Origin: DATAVK01 sp036267755
GTDB taxonomy: Bacteria > Actinomycetota > Actinomycetes > JAFAQI01
Direction of reading: 5' to 3'
Length of the DNA: 22,654 nt
NCBI GenBank assembly: GCA_036267755.1
Contig: DATAVK010000088.1
Location: 1-22,654, forward strand
The translations under genes were made by a program, and so were the position numbers. Shown here in pieces: positions 1 to 7,897 of this stretch. Within the stretch, counting starts at the first letter, position 1. Every line of letters begins with the position of its first letter. The notes beneath the pieces are model-generated. The model saw only the letters and a program-made list of their open reading frames with translations, was not told where the DNA came from and did not search any database.

Positions 1-1305
1 CTCGCCGCACGAGGTCAGCGCTGCCTTCGCCTTCGCGATGACCGGCCCACTCTGGGTGCCGGGGTACTCGTTGAAGTTCTTCCAGCCCGCCAGGGTCGGC
101 GGCCCGAGGGTCGTCGCGATGGCGCCACCGTAAGTACCGCCGCGAGCGTCCTGCTGCTCCGGCTTGCTCAACGCCCACTCGACGGCCTGACGGCATGCGA
201 GCTTGTTGAACGGCGGGCTCTCGGACAGGATCGACACGTACCGGGTGAAGCCGGTGATCGGGTCGAGTGACCGAGCCTTGAGTGCCGGGGTCTGCAGGAT
301 CTTCGCCTGCGTGGCCGGCTGGACACCGGTACCGCCGATGTCGAGGTCGGCCTGGCCGGACTGAATGGCGTTGTCCAGCGTCGGCGAGTCATAGCTGGTC
401 GTGATGTCGATCTTGTTCGGCAGCGCCGGGCGGGTGCCGTCAGTTGCCGGGTTGTACTCGGGGTTGCGCACCATGTCGATGTGCTTGTTGGCGACGTAGG
501 AAGCGATCTCGTACGGGCCGGTTGCCTGGACGTGGTTGTTGTAGTTCGCGCCACCGGTCTTCGGGTTCTGGTCGATCTTCGACTCCACCGGAGACGTCCC
601 GAACAGCGTCATCACGAAGTTCCACTCCGAGAACGGCTGGTTCAGGTTGAAGGTGATGTGCTGCGCGTCAGGCGTCGAGATCGTCGACAGGCCCAGGTGT
701 CCAGCGGACTTGTCGGTGTACGGGCCGCCGTAGGACGTGCACGCGCCGGACTTGTTCTCGCCACCCGGGCAGAGGAACGTCGCGAAGTACGACGGGCCGC
801 CGTTGATGACGCTCGTCGCGAAGGTGCGCTCGATCGCGTACTTGATCGACTGAGCCGTGACCGGGGTGCCGTCCTGGAACTTGATGCCCTTCTTGAGGGT
901 GTATGCCCAGGTCTTGTCACCGTTGGTCGGCGTCGCCGGACCCGTGGCGATGTCACCGGTGGGTACCAGCGCATTGGTGCCAGTGCCGTCCGGGAACGTC
1001 AGCAGGGTGCGGCTGATCAACTGGTGGATGTCCCAGCTGAACGCGTAGTAGGTACGCGCCGGGTCCAGGTAGTCGACGTCGCCGGCGGAGCCGATGTTCA
1101 GCGTGCCGCCCTTCGCCGTCGACGGGCTCAGCGGCGTCTTCGCCGGGAACCCGTTACCGGTGCCCTGCGCGTTGCCCTGGATGGTGGCCGCGGGTGCCGT
1201 AGTGGATTTGCCACCGCTGCTGCTACTACTGCCGCAGGCAGTGGCGCCGAGGGCCAACGCAACCAGCGCGACTCCTCCTCGTAACGCCCAACTCTTATCG
1301 AGCAT
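1..1305 (-). CDS. Peptide-type ABC transporter solute-binding lipoprotein (SBP family 5), C-terminus cut by window edge
   Basis: Extracytoplasmic substrate-binding component of a peptide/nickel-type ABC importer (SBP_bac_5, DppA/OppA-like). The reading frame is open from ATG at 1305 to the window edge, 435 codons without a stop; the family is usually 500-600 residues, so the C-terminal lobe is missing. Residues 1-24 form a lipoprotein signal: a basic residue (Lys4, Arg9), a hydrophobic stretch, and LGATAC with Cys24 as the probable lipidated residue, followed by a Ser/Gly-rich linker. The mature part has typical family features: GGTLNIG, a DYLDPARTY segment, FQDGTPVTAQSIKYAIER and TGPYEIASY. 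A purine-rich stretch AAGGAAGGGA lies about 13 bases before the ATG, a slightly long spacing for a ribosome binding site. It follows the DppC-type permease gene by 83 bases and is probably co-transcribed. The transported substrate cannot be told from sequence. Confidence 0.9.
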   Translation of the reverse strand, partial: MLDKSWALRGGVALVALALGATACGSSSSSGGKSTTAPAATIQGNAQGTGNGFPAKTPLSPSTAKGGTLNIGSAGDVDYLDPARTYYAFSWDIHQLISRTLLTFPDGTGTNALVPTGDIATGPATPTNGDKTWAYTLKKGIKFQDGTPVTAQSIKYAIERTFATSVINGGPSYFATFLCPGGENKSGACTSYGGPYTDKSAGHLGLSTISTPDAQHITFNLNQPFSEWNFVMTLFGTSPVESKIDQNPKTGGANYNNHVQATGPYEIASYVANKHIDMVRNPEYNPATDGTRPALPNKIDITTSYDSPTLDNAIQSGQADLDIGGTGVQPATQAKILQTPALKARSLDPITGFTRYVSILSESPPFNKLACRQAVEWALSKPEQQDARGGTYGGAIATTLGPPTLAGWKNFNEYPGTQSGPVIAKAKAALTSCGE

Positions 1306-1334
1306 GTCTGGTCGCGGTCCCTTCCTTGGTGACA

Positions 1335-1357
1335 GGTCCGGCGCTCATCGCCGGACC
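1335..1357 (-). other. Perfect 9-bp hairpin between permease and binding-protein genes
   Basis: GGTCCGGCG and CGCCGGACC are exact reverse complements separated by a 5-base loop. The hairpin lies in the 83-base gap, downstream of the permease stop and about 10 bases upstream of the purine-rich ribosome binding site of the binding protein. No T-run follows. It could be a partial terminator, an RNA processing site or a 5' stabiliser that raises binding-protein mRNA relative to permease mRNA. The structure is seen directly; its role is inference. Confidence 0.55.
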
Positions 1358-1388
1358 GACAGTGTCCGAATGGCCCATTTGTGGCGGG

Positions 1389-2399
1389 TCATCGGTTGCT
1401 CCGCGGGTCGAGGGCGTCCCGAAGGCCGTCCCCGAAGAGGTTGAACGCCATCACGGTGACGAAGATGGCGACGCCGGGAATGATCGCGAACCACGGGTCG
1501 ACCTGGTACAGGTTGCTGCCCGTGGCGTCCGAGAGCATGTTGCCCCACGAGGGGTTCGGCAGCGGGATGCCGACCCCGAGGTAGGACAGCGCCGCCTCGA
1601 ACAGGATGTTCGTGGGAATGATCAGGGTGGAGTACACCAAGATCGGCCCGTACATGTTGGGCAGCAGCTCGCGGAACATGATGTAGCCGTTGCTCGCGCC
1701 AATGCCGCGCGCCGCGTCGACGAACTCCTTCTCGCGCAGTGACAGCACCTGCCCACGGATGATGCGGCCGAAGTACGGCGAGCTGAGGAAGCCGATGATG
1801 CCGATCAGCAGGAGAACGTGTGTCCACAGGCCGCCGCCGGACGGGGTGGCCTCGATGACCGCGGCGATCGCGATGGCGAAGATGATCGACGGGAACGCCA
1901 GCAGGATGTCCATGAAGCGGCTGATCAGGGTGTCGGTCGCGCCGCCGAAGAACCCGGCGATCGCCCCGAAGAACGTCCCGATGGCCACCGAGAGCGCGGT
2001 CGATGCCAGCGCGATGATGAGCGAGTAGCGGGCCCCGACGTCGATGCGCGCCAGCAGGTCACGGCCGTTGATCGGCTCGACGCCGAACGGGTGATGGCTG
2101 GTGATGCCGCCGAAGTGCCCGACCGGCGTACCGATTCCGGTATTGAAGTTCAGGACGGCGATGTTGTCCGAGAAGGGATCGACCCCGACGTACTTGTTGA
2201 TCACCGGAGCGAGGACGGTGAAAACCACGAGGATGACGAGGACGGCGATGCTGCCGAGAGCGACCTTGTCACGCTTAAAGCGCAGCCAGGCGATCTGACC
2301 CAGCGAGCGGCCTTCAATGGCCTTCCCGGCGGCTCCATCGAGGATCGCTGAGGGCTCGACATCGGCGGCGGTGCCCATGGATTCGAGCGGAGTCGTCAT
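1389..2399 (-). CDS. Peptide-type ABC transporter permease, DppC/OppC family
   Basis: Inner-membrane permease subunit of a peptide/nickel-type ABC importer. The 336-residue protein has the family layout: a cytoplasmic N-terminus with the OppC_N motif (WLRFKRDKVALGSIAVLV, about residues 38-55) leading into the first membrane helix, a long external loop, then the BPD_transp_1 domain with five more helices (about 125-325). The EAA coupling loop that contacts the ATPase is clear at 226-248 (FVDAARGIGASNGYIMFREL). I chose ATG at 2399 because AAAGGAG sits 4-5 bases upstream; an in-frame ATG at 2420 lacks such a site. It is followed by the binding-protein gene. A heterodimer partner of the DppB type would be expected just upstream, but tpiA lies there, so the partner and the ATPases are presumably beyond the left edge or elsewhere. 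Confidence 0.93.
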   Translation of the reverse strand: MTTPLESMGTAADVEPSAILDGAAGKAIEGRSLGQIAWLRFKRDKVALGSIAVLVILVVFTVLAPVINKYVGVDPFSDNIAVLNFNTGIGTPVGHFGGITSHHPFGVEPINGRDLLARIDVGARYSLIIALASTALSVAIGTFFGAIAGFFGGATDTLISRFMDILLAFPSIIFAIAIAAVIEATPSGGGLWTHVLLLIGIIGFLSSPYFGRIIRGQVLSLREKEFVDAARGIGASNGYIMFRELLPNMYGPILVYSTLIIPTNILFEAALSYLGVGIPLPNPSWGNMLSDATGSNLYQVDPWFAIIPGVAIFVTVMAFNLFGDGLRDALDPRSNR

Positions 2400-2523
2400 G
2401 GGGCTCCTTTCCGTCCGCATACCTCAGCGTCACCTAGCGGGCAAAGACTAAGCCGTGAAAGTGGTGAACCGGTAGGTATGGAGACAACGCTCAACACAAT
2501 CGTGATCCTGCCGTTATCCGTTC
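2400..2523 (-). promoter_or_regulatory. 124-base tpiA-permease gap; weak promoter candidate
   Basis: I see no convincing terminator hairpin after tpiA. The strand contains TAGTCT (2450-2445), which fits the actinobacterial -10 pattern TANNNT and would give a leader of about 40 bases ending in AAAGGAG, but there is no recognisable -35 hexamer at 16-18 bases. The transporter genes could have their own promoter here or be reached by read-through from the glycolytic genes. Low confidence. Confidence 0.25.
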
Positions 2524-3309
2524 TCATGCGGGAGAGTACGCGTCGAAGCGCACGATCCTGACGAAATCTTTCGGCTCGAGGCTCGCGCCGCCGACCAGCG
2601 CGCCGTCCACATCCGCCATTGCCATGGTGTCGCGGATGTTGTCCGGTTTGACGGAGCCACCGTAGAGGATCCGCACTCCGTCCGCGAGATCCCCGCTGTA
2701 GAGCTCGGCGAGCGTGGAGCGCAGCTCGGCGCAGACCTCCTGAGCGTCCTGCGGCGTCGCCACCTCGCCGGTGCCAATCGCCCAGATGGGTTCATAAGCG
2801 ACAACCAGGGTCCGCGCCTGGGCGGCCGCCACGCCGTCGAGAGCCGCCCGGAGCTGCGAGGTCGTGTGAACGACCTGGTCACCGGCCTGACGTACCTCCA
2901 GCGACTCTCCGACGCACAGAATCGGGGTCAGGCCGTGGCGGTAGGCCGCCTTGAGCTTGGCCGCGACGACGTCGTCGCCCTCGCCGTGCTCCTCCCGCCG
3001 TTCAGAGTGGCCCACCGTCACGTACGTGCAGCCCAGCTTCGCGAGCATCCCGCCGCTGATGTCCCCGGTGTGCGCCCCCGAATCGTGGGGTGAGAGGTCC
3101 TGCGCGCCGTAGCGCAGCCGCAACCGGTCGCCGTCAACCATGGTCTGGACGCTCCGGATGTCGGTGAAGGGCGGCAGGACCGCCACATCGACGGCGTCGT
3201 AATCCTTGTCGGTGAAGCTGAAGGCAAGCTTTTGAACCAGCGCGATGGCCTCGAGGTGGTTGAGGTTCATCTTCCAGTTGCCCGCCATCAGCGGGGTACG
3301 ACGGGCCAC
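2524..3309 (-). CDS. tpiA: Triosephosphate isomerase
   Basis: Cytosolic glycolytic enzyme that interconverts dihydroxyacetone phosphate and glyceraldehyde 3-phosphate. At 261 residues it is full length and shows all catalytic landmarks of the TIM barrel: GNWKMN with Lys13, electrophile His101 in VTVGHSERR, and general base Glu173 in AYEPIWAIGTG, which begins the flexible loop. The phosphate-gripping segments YGGSVKPDN (216-224) and VGGASL (239-244) are intact. The start is GTG at 3309, one base after the pgk stop codon, which implies translational coupling; the N-terminus RTPLMAGNWKMN matches actinobacterial relatives better than the internal ATG at residue 8. It is the last gene of gap-pgk-tpiA. 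In many actinomycetes secG follows tpiA; here an ABC transporter permease does. Confidence 0.98.
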   Translation of the reverse strand: MARRTPLMAGNWKMNLNHLEAIALVQKLAFSFTDKDYDAVDVAVLPPFTDIRSVQTMVDGDRLRLRYGAQDLSPHDSGAHTGDISGGMLAKLGCTYVTVGHSERREEHGEGDDVVAAKLKAAYRHGLTPILCVGESLEVRQAGDQVVHTTSQLRAALDGVAAAQARTLVVAYEPIWAIGTGEVATPQDAQEVCAELRSTLAELYSGDLADGVRILYGGSVKPDNIRDTMAMADVDGALVGGASLEPKDFVRIVRFDAYSPA

Positions 3310-3310
3310 G

Positions 3311-4477
3311 TCAGGCCGCCAGGACGATCAGGCCGGGCAGGTCCTTGCCCTCGAGGTACTCCAGGCTCGCCCCACCCCCGGTCGAGATGTGGCCGAACCG
3401 GTGCTCGCCCACGCCGAGCGCCCGGACCGCAGCGGCTGAGTCCCCGCCGCCGACGACGGTCAGTGCATCGGGCAACGCCGCGATCGCCTCGGCCACCCCT
3501 CGGGTGCCCGCCGCGAACGGCTCGAGCTCGAACACGCCCATCGGGCCGTTCCAGAACACGGTGCGGGCTCCTTCCAGTTGCGCCGTGAACAGCTCCACGC
3601 TCGCGGGTCCGATGTCCAGTCCCTTCATCCCGGCGGGGATCGCGGCAGCCGGCACCACCTGGGTGGCGGCGTCCGCCGCGACGTCGGCCGCGACAACGAT
3701 GTCGACCGGTAGCACCACCTTGCCGGTCTCGAGGAAGCCGCGGCAGGCGTCGAGCTGATCCGGCTCGAGCAACGAATCGCCCACGTCGAGCCCCTGGGCG
3801 GCCAGGAAGGTGAAGCACATCCCCCCGCCGACCAGCAGCCGGTCGACCGTCGGGAGCAGCGCGTCGATGACCGCGAGCTTGTCCGAGACCTTCGAGCCAC
3901 CCAGCACGACCACGTAGGGCCGCTCCGGCGACTCAGTGAGCCGGGTCAGGACCTCGACCTCTCGCCTCACCAGGTCACCGGCCGCGTGCGGCAGCCGCTG
4001 CGCGACGTCGTACACGCTGGCGTGCTTGCGGTGGACCGCACCGAACGCGTCGTCGACGAACACGTCGGCCCGCGACGCCAGCAGGTCGGCGAGCTCACCG
4101 CGCTCGGCATCGTCCTTCGACGTCTCGCCGGGATGGAACCGGACGTTCTCGAGCAGCGTGACCGCCGCGCCGCCCGGGTCGCCGACCGGGTCGGGGACGA
4201 AGTTCACCGGCTCGCCGAGCAGCTCCGTGAGCCGGGCGGCTACCGGCGCCAGCGAGTACGCCGGGTCGGGGGCCCCTTTCGGGCGCCCCAGGTGCGCCAT
4301 GATCACCACGCGGGCTCCCGCGTCGAGCAGCGCCCGGATCTGCGGCACGCTCGCCCGGATCCGGCCGTCGTCAGTGATCCGGCCGCCGTCCAGCGGCACG
4401 TTCAGGTCCGAGCGCACGAGGACGACCTTCCCCGCGACGTCGCCGAGCGTGTCGACGCCGGAGATCTCTCCCGCCAT
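3311..4477 (-). CDS. pgk: Phosphoglycerate kinase
   Basis: Cytosolic enzyme that transfers phosphate from 1,3-bisphosphoglycerate to ADP in glycolysis and runs the reverse way in gluconeogenesis. The 388-residue length is normal. The N-domain carries VLVRSDLNVPL (19-29), HLGRPKG (62-68) and the ENVRFHPGE loop (110-118). The C-domain carries GGSKVSDK (193-200), VGGGMCFTFL (216-225), FWNGPMGVFE (308-317) and the nucleotide-binding VVGGGDSAAAV (341-351) and ISTGGGASLEYL (364-375). An in-frame ATG at 4612 lies inside gap and adds an Arg-rich shadow segment, so I chose the ATG at 4477, five bases after the gap stop. No strong ribosome binding site precedes it, consistent with coupling to gap translation. 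tpiA begins one base after its stop. Confidence 0.98.
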   Translation of the reverse strand: MAGEISGVDTLGDVAGKVVLVRSDLNVPLDGGRITDDGRIRASVPQIRALLDAGARVVIMAHLGRPKGAPDPAYSLAPVAARLTELLGEPVNFVPDPVGDPGGAAVTLLENVRFHPGETSKDDAERGELADLLASRADVFVDDAFGAVHRKHASVYDVAQRLPHAAGDLVRREVEVLTRLTESPERPYVVVLGGSKVSDKLAVIDALLPTVDRLLVGGGMCFTFLAAQGLDVGDSLLEPDQLDACRGFLETGKVVLPVDIVVAADVAADAATQVVPAAAIPAGMKGLDIGPASVELFTAQLEGARTVFWNGPMGVFELEPFAAGTRGVAEAIAALPDALTVVGGGDSAAAVRALGVGEHRFGHISTGGGASLEYLEGKDLPGLIVLAA

Positions 4478-4482
4478 GGGCG

Positions 4483-5490
<1,008 letters not shown>

Positions 5491-5529
5491 GCTGGTCTCC
5501 TCCGTCGTGAACGCATCGACGACGCCACG

Positions 5530-5559
5530 CTAGTAGATCGGGCGCGACGGCTAGGTCAT
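5530..5559 (-). promoter_or_regulatory. Possible gap promoter overlapping the 3' end of aroE
   Basis: ATGACC (5559-5554) and TACTAG (5535-5530) are spaced by 18 bases; an alternative -10, TAGCGT, overlaps at 5532-5527. Transcription would start near 5523 and give a leader of about 33 bases with the GGAGGAG ribosome binding site of gap. Neither hexamer is a close consensus match, so this is a weak call. It is supported mainly by the 60-base break after a run of overlapping genes and by the need for strong gap expression. Confidence 0.25.
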
Positions 5560-6390
5560 TGGGCGGGACGCCAGCGCAGCCTGCCCGGCGGCACGCATCG
5601 ACTCCACGGGCGCCTGCTGGCCGGTCATCAGCCTGACCTGCTCGGCGGCCTGCTCAACCAACAGCTCGAGGCCACCGATGACCTGGCCGCCGCCGCGTTC
5701 CCAGGCGGCCGCGAGCGGCGTCGGCCAAGGCGAGTACACGACGTCCAGGAGCACGCCCGCAACTCGGCCCAAGCCCACCGCCAGCTCGTCCGTTGCCCCG
5801 GCTGGAGCGGTGGACACGACCAGCGCTGCGCCGGCGCTGCCAGGCGCTGGTGGCCAGTCGCTGACCTCGACGGACACGCCCAAACCGCGCGCCAGGTCGG
5901 CCAGCTGCGCCCCCGCGTCGGGACGGCGGGCGGCCACGACGGTCCGCTGGACGCCCAGCTCGGCAAGCGCGGCGATCGTGGACGCCGCCGTCGCGCCGGC
6001 GCCGATGACCCAGACCGTGTCCGGCGGGGCGAGCGAGACACCCGCGGCCCGCAGCGACGCCACGATCCCGTGGATATCGGTGTTGATGCCCCGCCACTGC
6101 TCGTCGCTCTGAAACAGCACGGTGTTGACGACGCCGATCCGGGCCGCCGTGTCGTCGATCCGAGCCAGTAACGCGAGCACCGCCCGTTTGAGCGGCATGG
6201 TCAGCGAGACACCGACCAGCCCCTCGTCGGCCAGCTCCCTGAGCACCTCTGGGAGCTGCTCGGGCACGCAGTGCACCGCGCGGTAGGTCCAGTCGGTGAG
6301 CCCGAGCGCGTCATAGGCCGCTTGATGGAGGATGGGCGACAGGGAGTGGGCGATCGGCGCGCCGAGCACGGCGGCGCCCGCACGGGTCAC
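5551..6390 (-). CDS. aroE: Shikimate dehydrogenase (NADP+)
   Basis: Fourth step of aromatic amino acid biosynthesis: NADPH-dependent reduction of 3-dehydroshikimate to shikimate. The 279-residue protein has the substrate-binding motif HSLSP (15-19), the catalytic pair Lys68 in SLTMPLK and Asp105 in GINTDIHG, and the nucleotide-binding GAGATAAS (130-137). VVYSPWPTPL and GLELLVEQA near the C-terminus are also family signatures. The GTG start overlaps the mltG stop by four bases (GTGA), and a GGAG lies four bases upstream. It closes the run rarA to aroE. Other chorismate-pathway genes (aroC, aroK, aroB) often follow aroE in actinomycetes but are absent here; gap follows instead. Confidence 0.95.
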   Translation of the reverse strand: MTRAGAAVLGAPIAHSLSPILHQAAYDALGLTDWTYRAVHCVPEQLPEVLRELADEGLVGVSLTMPLKRAVLALLARIDDTAARIGVVNTVLFQSDEQWRGINTDIHGIVASLRAAGVSLAPPDTVWVIGAGATAASTIAALAELGVQRTVVAARRPDAGAQLADLARGLGVSVEVSDWPPAPGSAGAALVVSTAPAGATDELAVGLGRVAGVLLDVVYSPWPTPLAAAWERGGGQVIGGLELLVEQAAEQVRLMTGQQAPVESMRAAGQAALASRPMT

Positions 6391-7442
6391 GACACTCCGT
6401 TGGCGCGGGACTGCTGGACCAGCAGGTTGAACTGGGCTTGCGTTGTGGCGAACGCGGTGTGGCCAGCCTTGTCGATCGTCACGAAGTACATCAGCGGACC
6501 GTTCGGGTGGTGGATGACCGCCTCGAGCGCGGCCTCACCCGGTGAGTTGATCGGCGTCGGCGGGAGCCCGGGCCGGTATCGGGTGTTGTACGGCGAGGAA
6601 GACTGCAGCTCCGCCTGGGTGAGCGGGCCGTTGTTCGGCCCAAGCACATAGAACAGCGTCGCGTCCGAGCCGAGCGGGAGCCCCTGCGAATACCGGTTGG
6701 TGAAGACCTCAGCGATCTTCGGGAAGTCCTGGACCAGCCTGCCTTCACGTTGCACGATCGAGGCCAGGGTGACGATCTGGTATGCCGATAGACCCCGCAG
6801 CTTCCCGGTCGCGGGGATGTGCAGCGACGTGGCCTCCTGCTGATAACGGGCGACCATCTGCTTCAGCAGCTGCGTCGCCGTCGTACCGGGCTGCACGTCG
6901 TACGTCGCCGGGTAGAGGAACCCCTCGACGTGGCCGTTTGCGTAGCTCGGCAGGCCCAGCGAGCTCGGCGAGCGGAGCGCGGCGTTCAGGGCGGCCGCGG
7001 AGATCGGGGTGTCGGCCGCGATCCGGGCGACGATCGATTTGGCGGTGAACCCCTCCGGGATGGTCACCTTGTAGTCGACCAGGCTGGATGGCTTGAGCAT
7101 CAGCGACAGCGCAAGCGAGGCCTGCATGTGCTGGTGGAGCCGGTAGGTGCCCGGACCGAGCTGGCGCGAGCGGGGATCGGCATCCGCGGCGCTGGTGAAC
7201 GCCCCGGCGCTGCGCACCACCTTGTCCGTGACGAGCGTGTCCGCGATGGCGGTGCTGCTGTCGCCAGGGTGCACGACCACGAGGACGGTGCCGGTGCCGC
7301 CGCCGGAGTAGTCCCCGGATGAGCCGACGAGGCCCTTCGCGAGGTGAACCACGACCAGTACGGCGACGATGAGCACGACGACGAACGCCAGTGCGACGCT
7401 GCCACCGGCCAGCCGGCGGCCGCGGCGGGAGAGCTTGGTCAC
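6387..7442 (-). CDS. mltG: Endolytic murein transglycosylase MltG (YceG family)
   Basis: Membrane-anchored lytic transglycosylase that cuts nascent peptidoglycan strands and limits their length. The 351 residues start with a basic cytoplasmic tail (LSRRGRR) and one transmembrane helix (about 14-35); the rest is extracytoplasmic. A LysM-like N-domain is suggested by VVVHPGDSSTAIADTL (55-70). The YceG domain shows IPEGFTAKSI, EGFLYPATY (173-181), the catalytic Glu233 in LASIVQREG, PLGSDATLFY (256-265) and SPYNTRYRPGLPPTPI (283-298). GTG at 7442 overlaps the ruvX stop (GTGA) and has GGGGGAGG seven bases upstream. The alaS-ruvX-mltG-aroE order is common in actinomycetes. Confidence 0.95.
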   Translation of the reverse strand: MTKLSRRGRRLAGGSVALAFVVVLIVAVLVVVHLAKGLVGSSGDYSGGGTGTVLVVVHPGDSSTAIADTLVTDKVVRSAGAFTSAADADPRSRQLGPGTYRLHQHMQASLALSLMLKPSSLVDYKVTIPEGFTAKSIVARIAADTPISAAALNAALRSPSSLGLPSYANGHVEGFLYPATYDVQPGTTATQLLKQMVARYQQEATSLHIPATGKLRGLSAYQIVTLASIVQREGRLVQDFPKIAEVFTNRYSQGLPLGSDATLFYVLGPNNGPLTQAELQSSSPYNTRYRPGLPPTPINSPGEAALEAVIHHPNGPLMYFVTIDKAGHTAFATTQAQFNLLVQQSRANGVS

Positions 7443-7897
7443 GCCAGCGCCTCCCCCGGCGGGATCCCGGTGGCCCGCTCGGTGTCGAGCGCCGCCTGCA
7501 GCAGGATCACGGCGGCAGTGGCGTCGATCACTGCACGCATCGAACGGCCGCGAACCCCGGCGGCCCGCAGGTTCCGGGTCGCTTCCACGGTCGAGAACCG
7601 CTCGTCGACGAGCCGGACCGGGATGGGTGCCACCTGGTCGGCGAGCGTCGCCGCGTAGTCGCGGGCCGCCACGGCGGCCGCCCCGTCACGGCCGGCCAGC
7701 GTCCGGGGTAGTCCGACCAGCACCTCGACGGCCTCGCGTTCGGCGACGATCCCCCGGAGCTGCTCGACATCGCGGCCGTTGCGGACATCGCGGCGCAGCG
7801 TGGTCACCGGGGTCGCGAGCACGCCGGAGGGATCGCAGCTGGCCACGCCCACCCGGACACTGCCCACGTCGACACCGACCCGCACTCCGGCCCTCAT
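7439..7897 (-). CDS. ruvX: Putative pre-16S rRNA nuclease, Holliday junction resolvase-like (YqgF/RuvX)
   Basis: RNase H-fold nuclease family, assigned in E. coli to 5' processing of 16S rRNA; older annotation calls it a Holliday junction resolvase. The 152-residue length is typical. Acidic active-site candidates are Asp10 in VGVDVGSVRVGVA, Glu100 in LVDERFSTVEA and Asp125 in MRAVIDATAAVILLQ. VLVGLPRTLAG (59-69) is the conserved core strand and turn. The ATG shares one base with the alaS stop (TGATG) and has no clear ribosome binding site of its own, so translation is probably coupled to alaS. mltG overlaps its stop. The family is certain; which activity matters in vivo cannot be read from sequence. 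Confidence 0.95.
   Translation of the reverse strand: MRAGVRVGVDVGSVRVGVASCDPSGVLATPVTTLRRDVRNGRDVEQLRGIVAEREAVEVLVGLPRTLAGRDGAAAVAARDYAATLADQVAPIPVRLVDERFSTVEATRNLRAAGVRGRSMRAVIDATAAVILLQAALDTERATGIPPGEALA

Noticed and set aside
481..1284. Plus-strand open frame of 267 codons opposite the solute-binding protein gene
   Set aside because: The minus frame has a lipoprotein signal and SBP family 5 motifs; the plus frame is low-complexity Arg/Val-rich shadow sequence.
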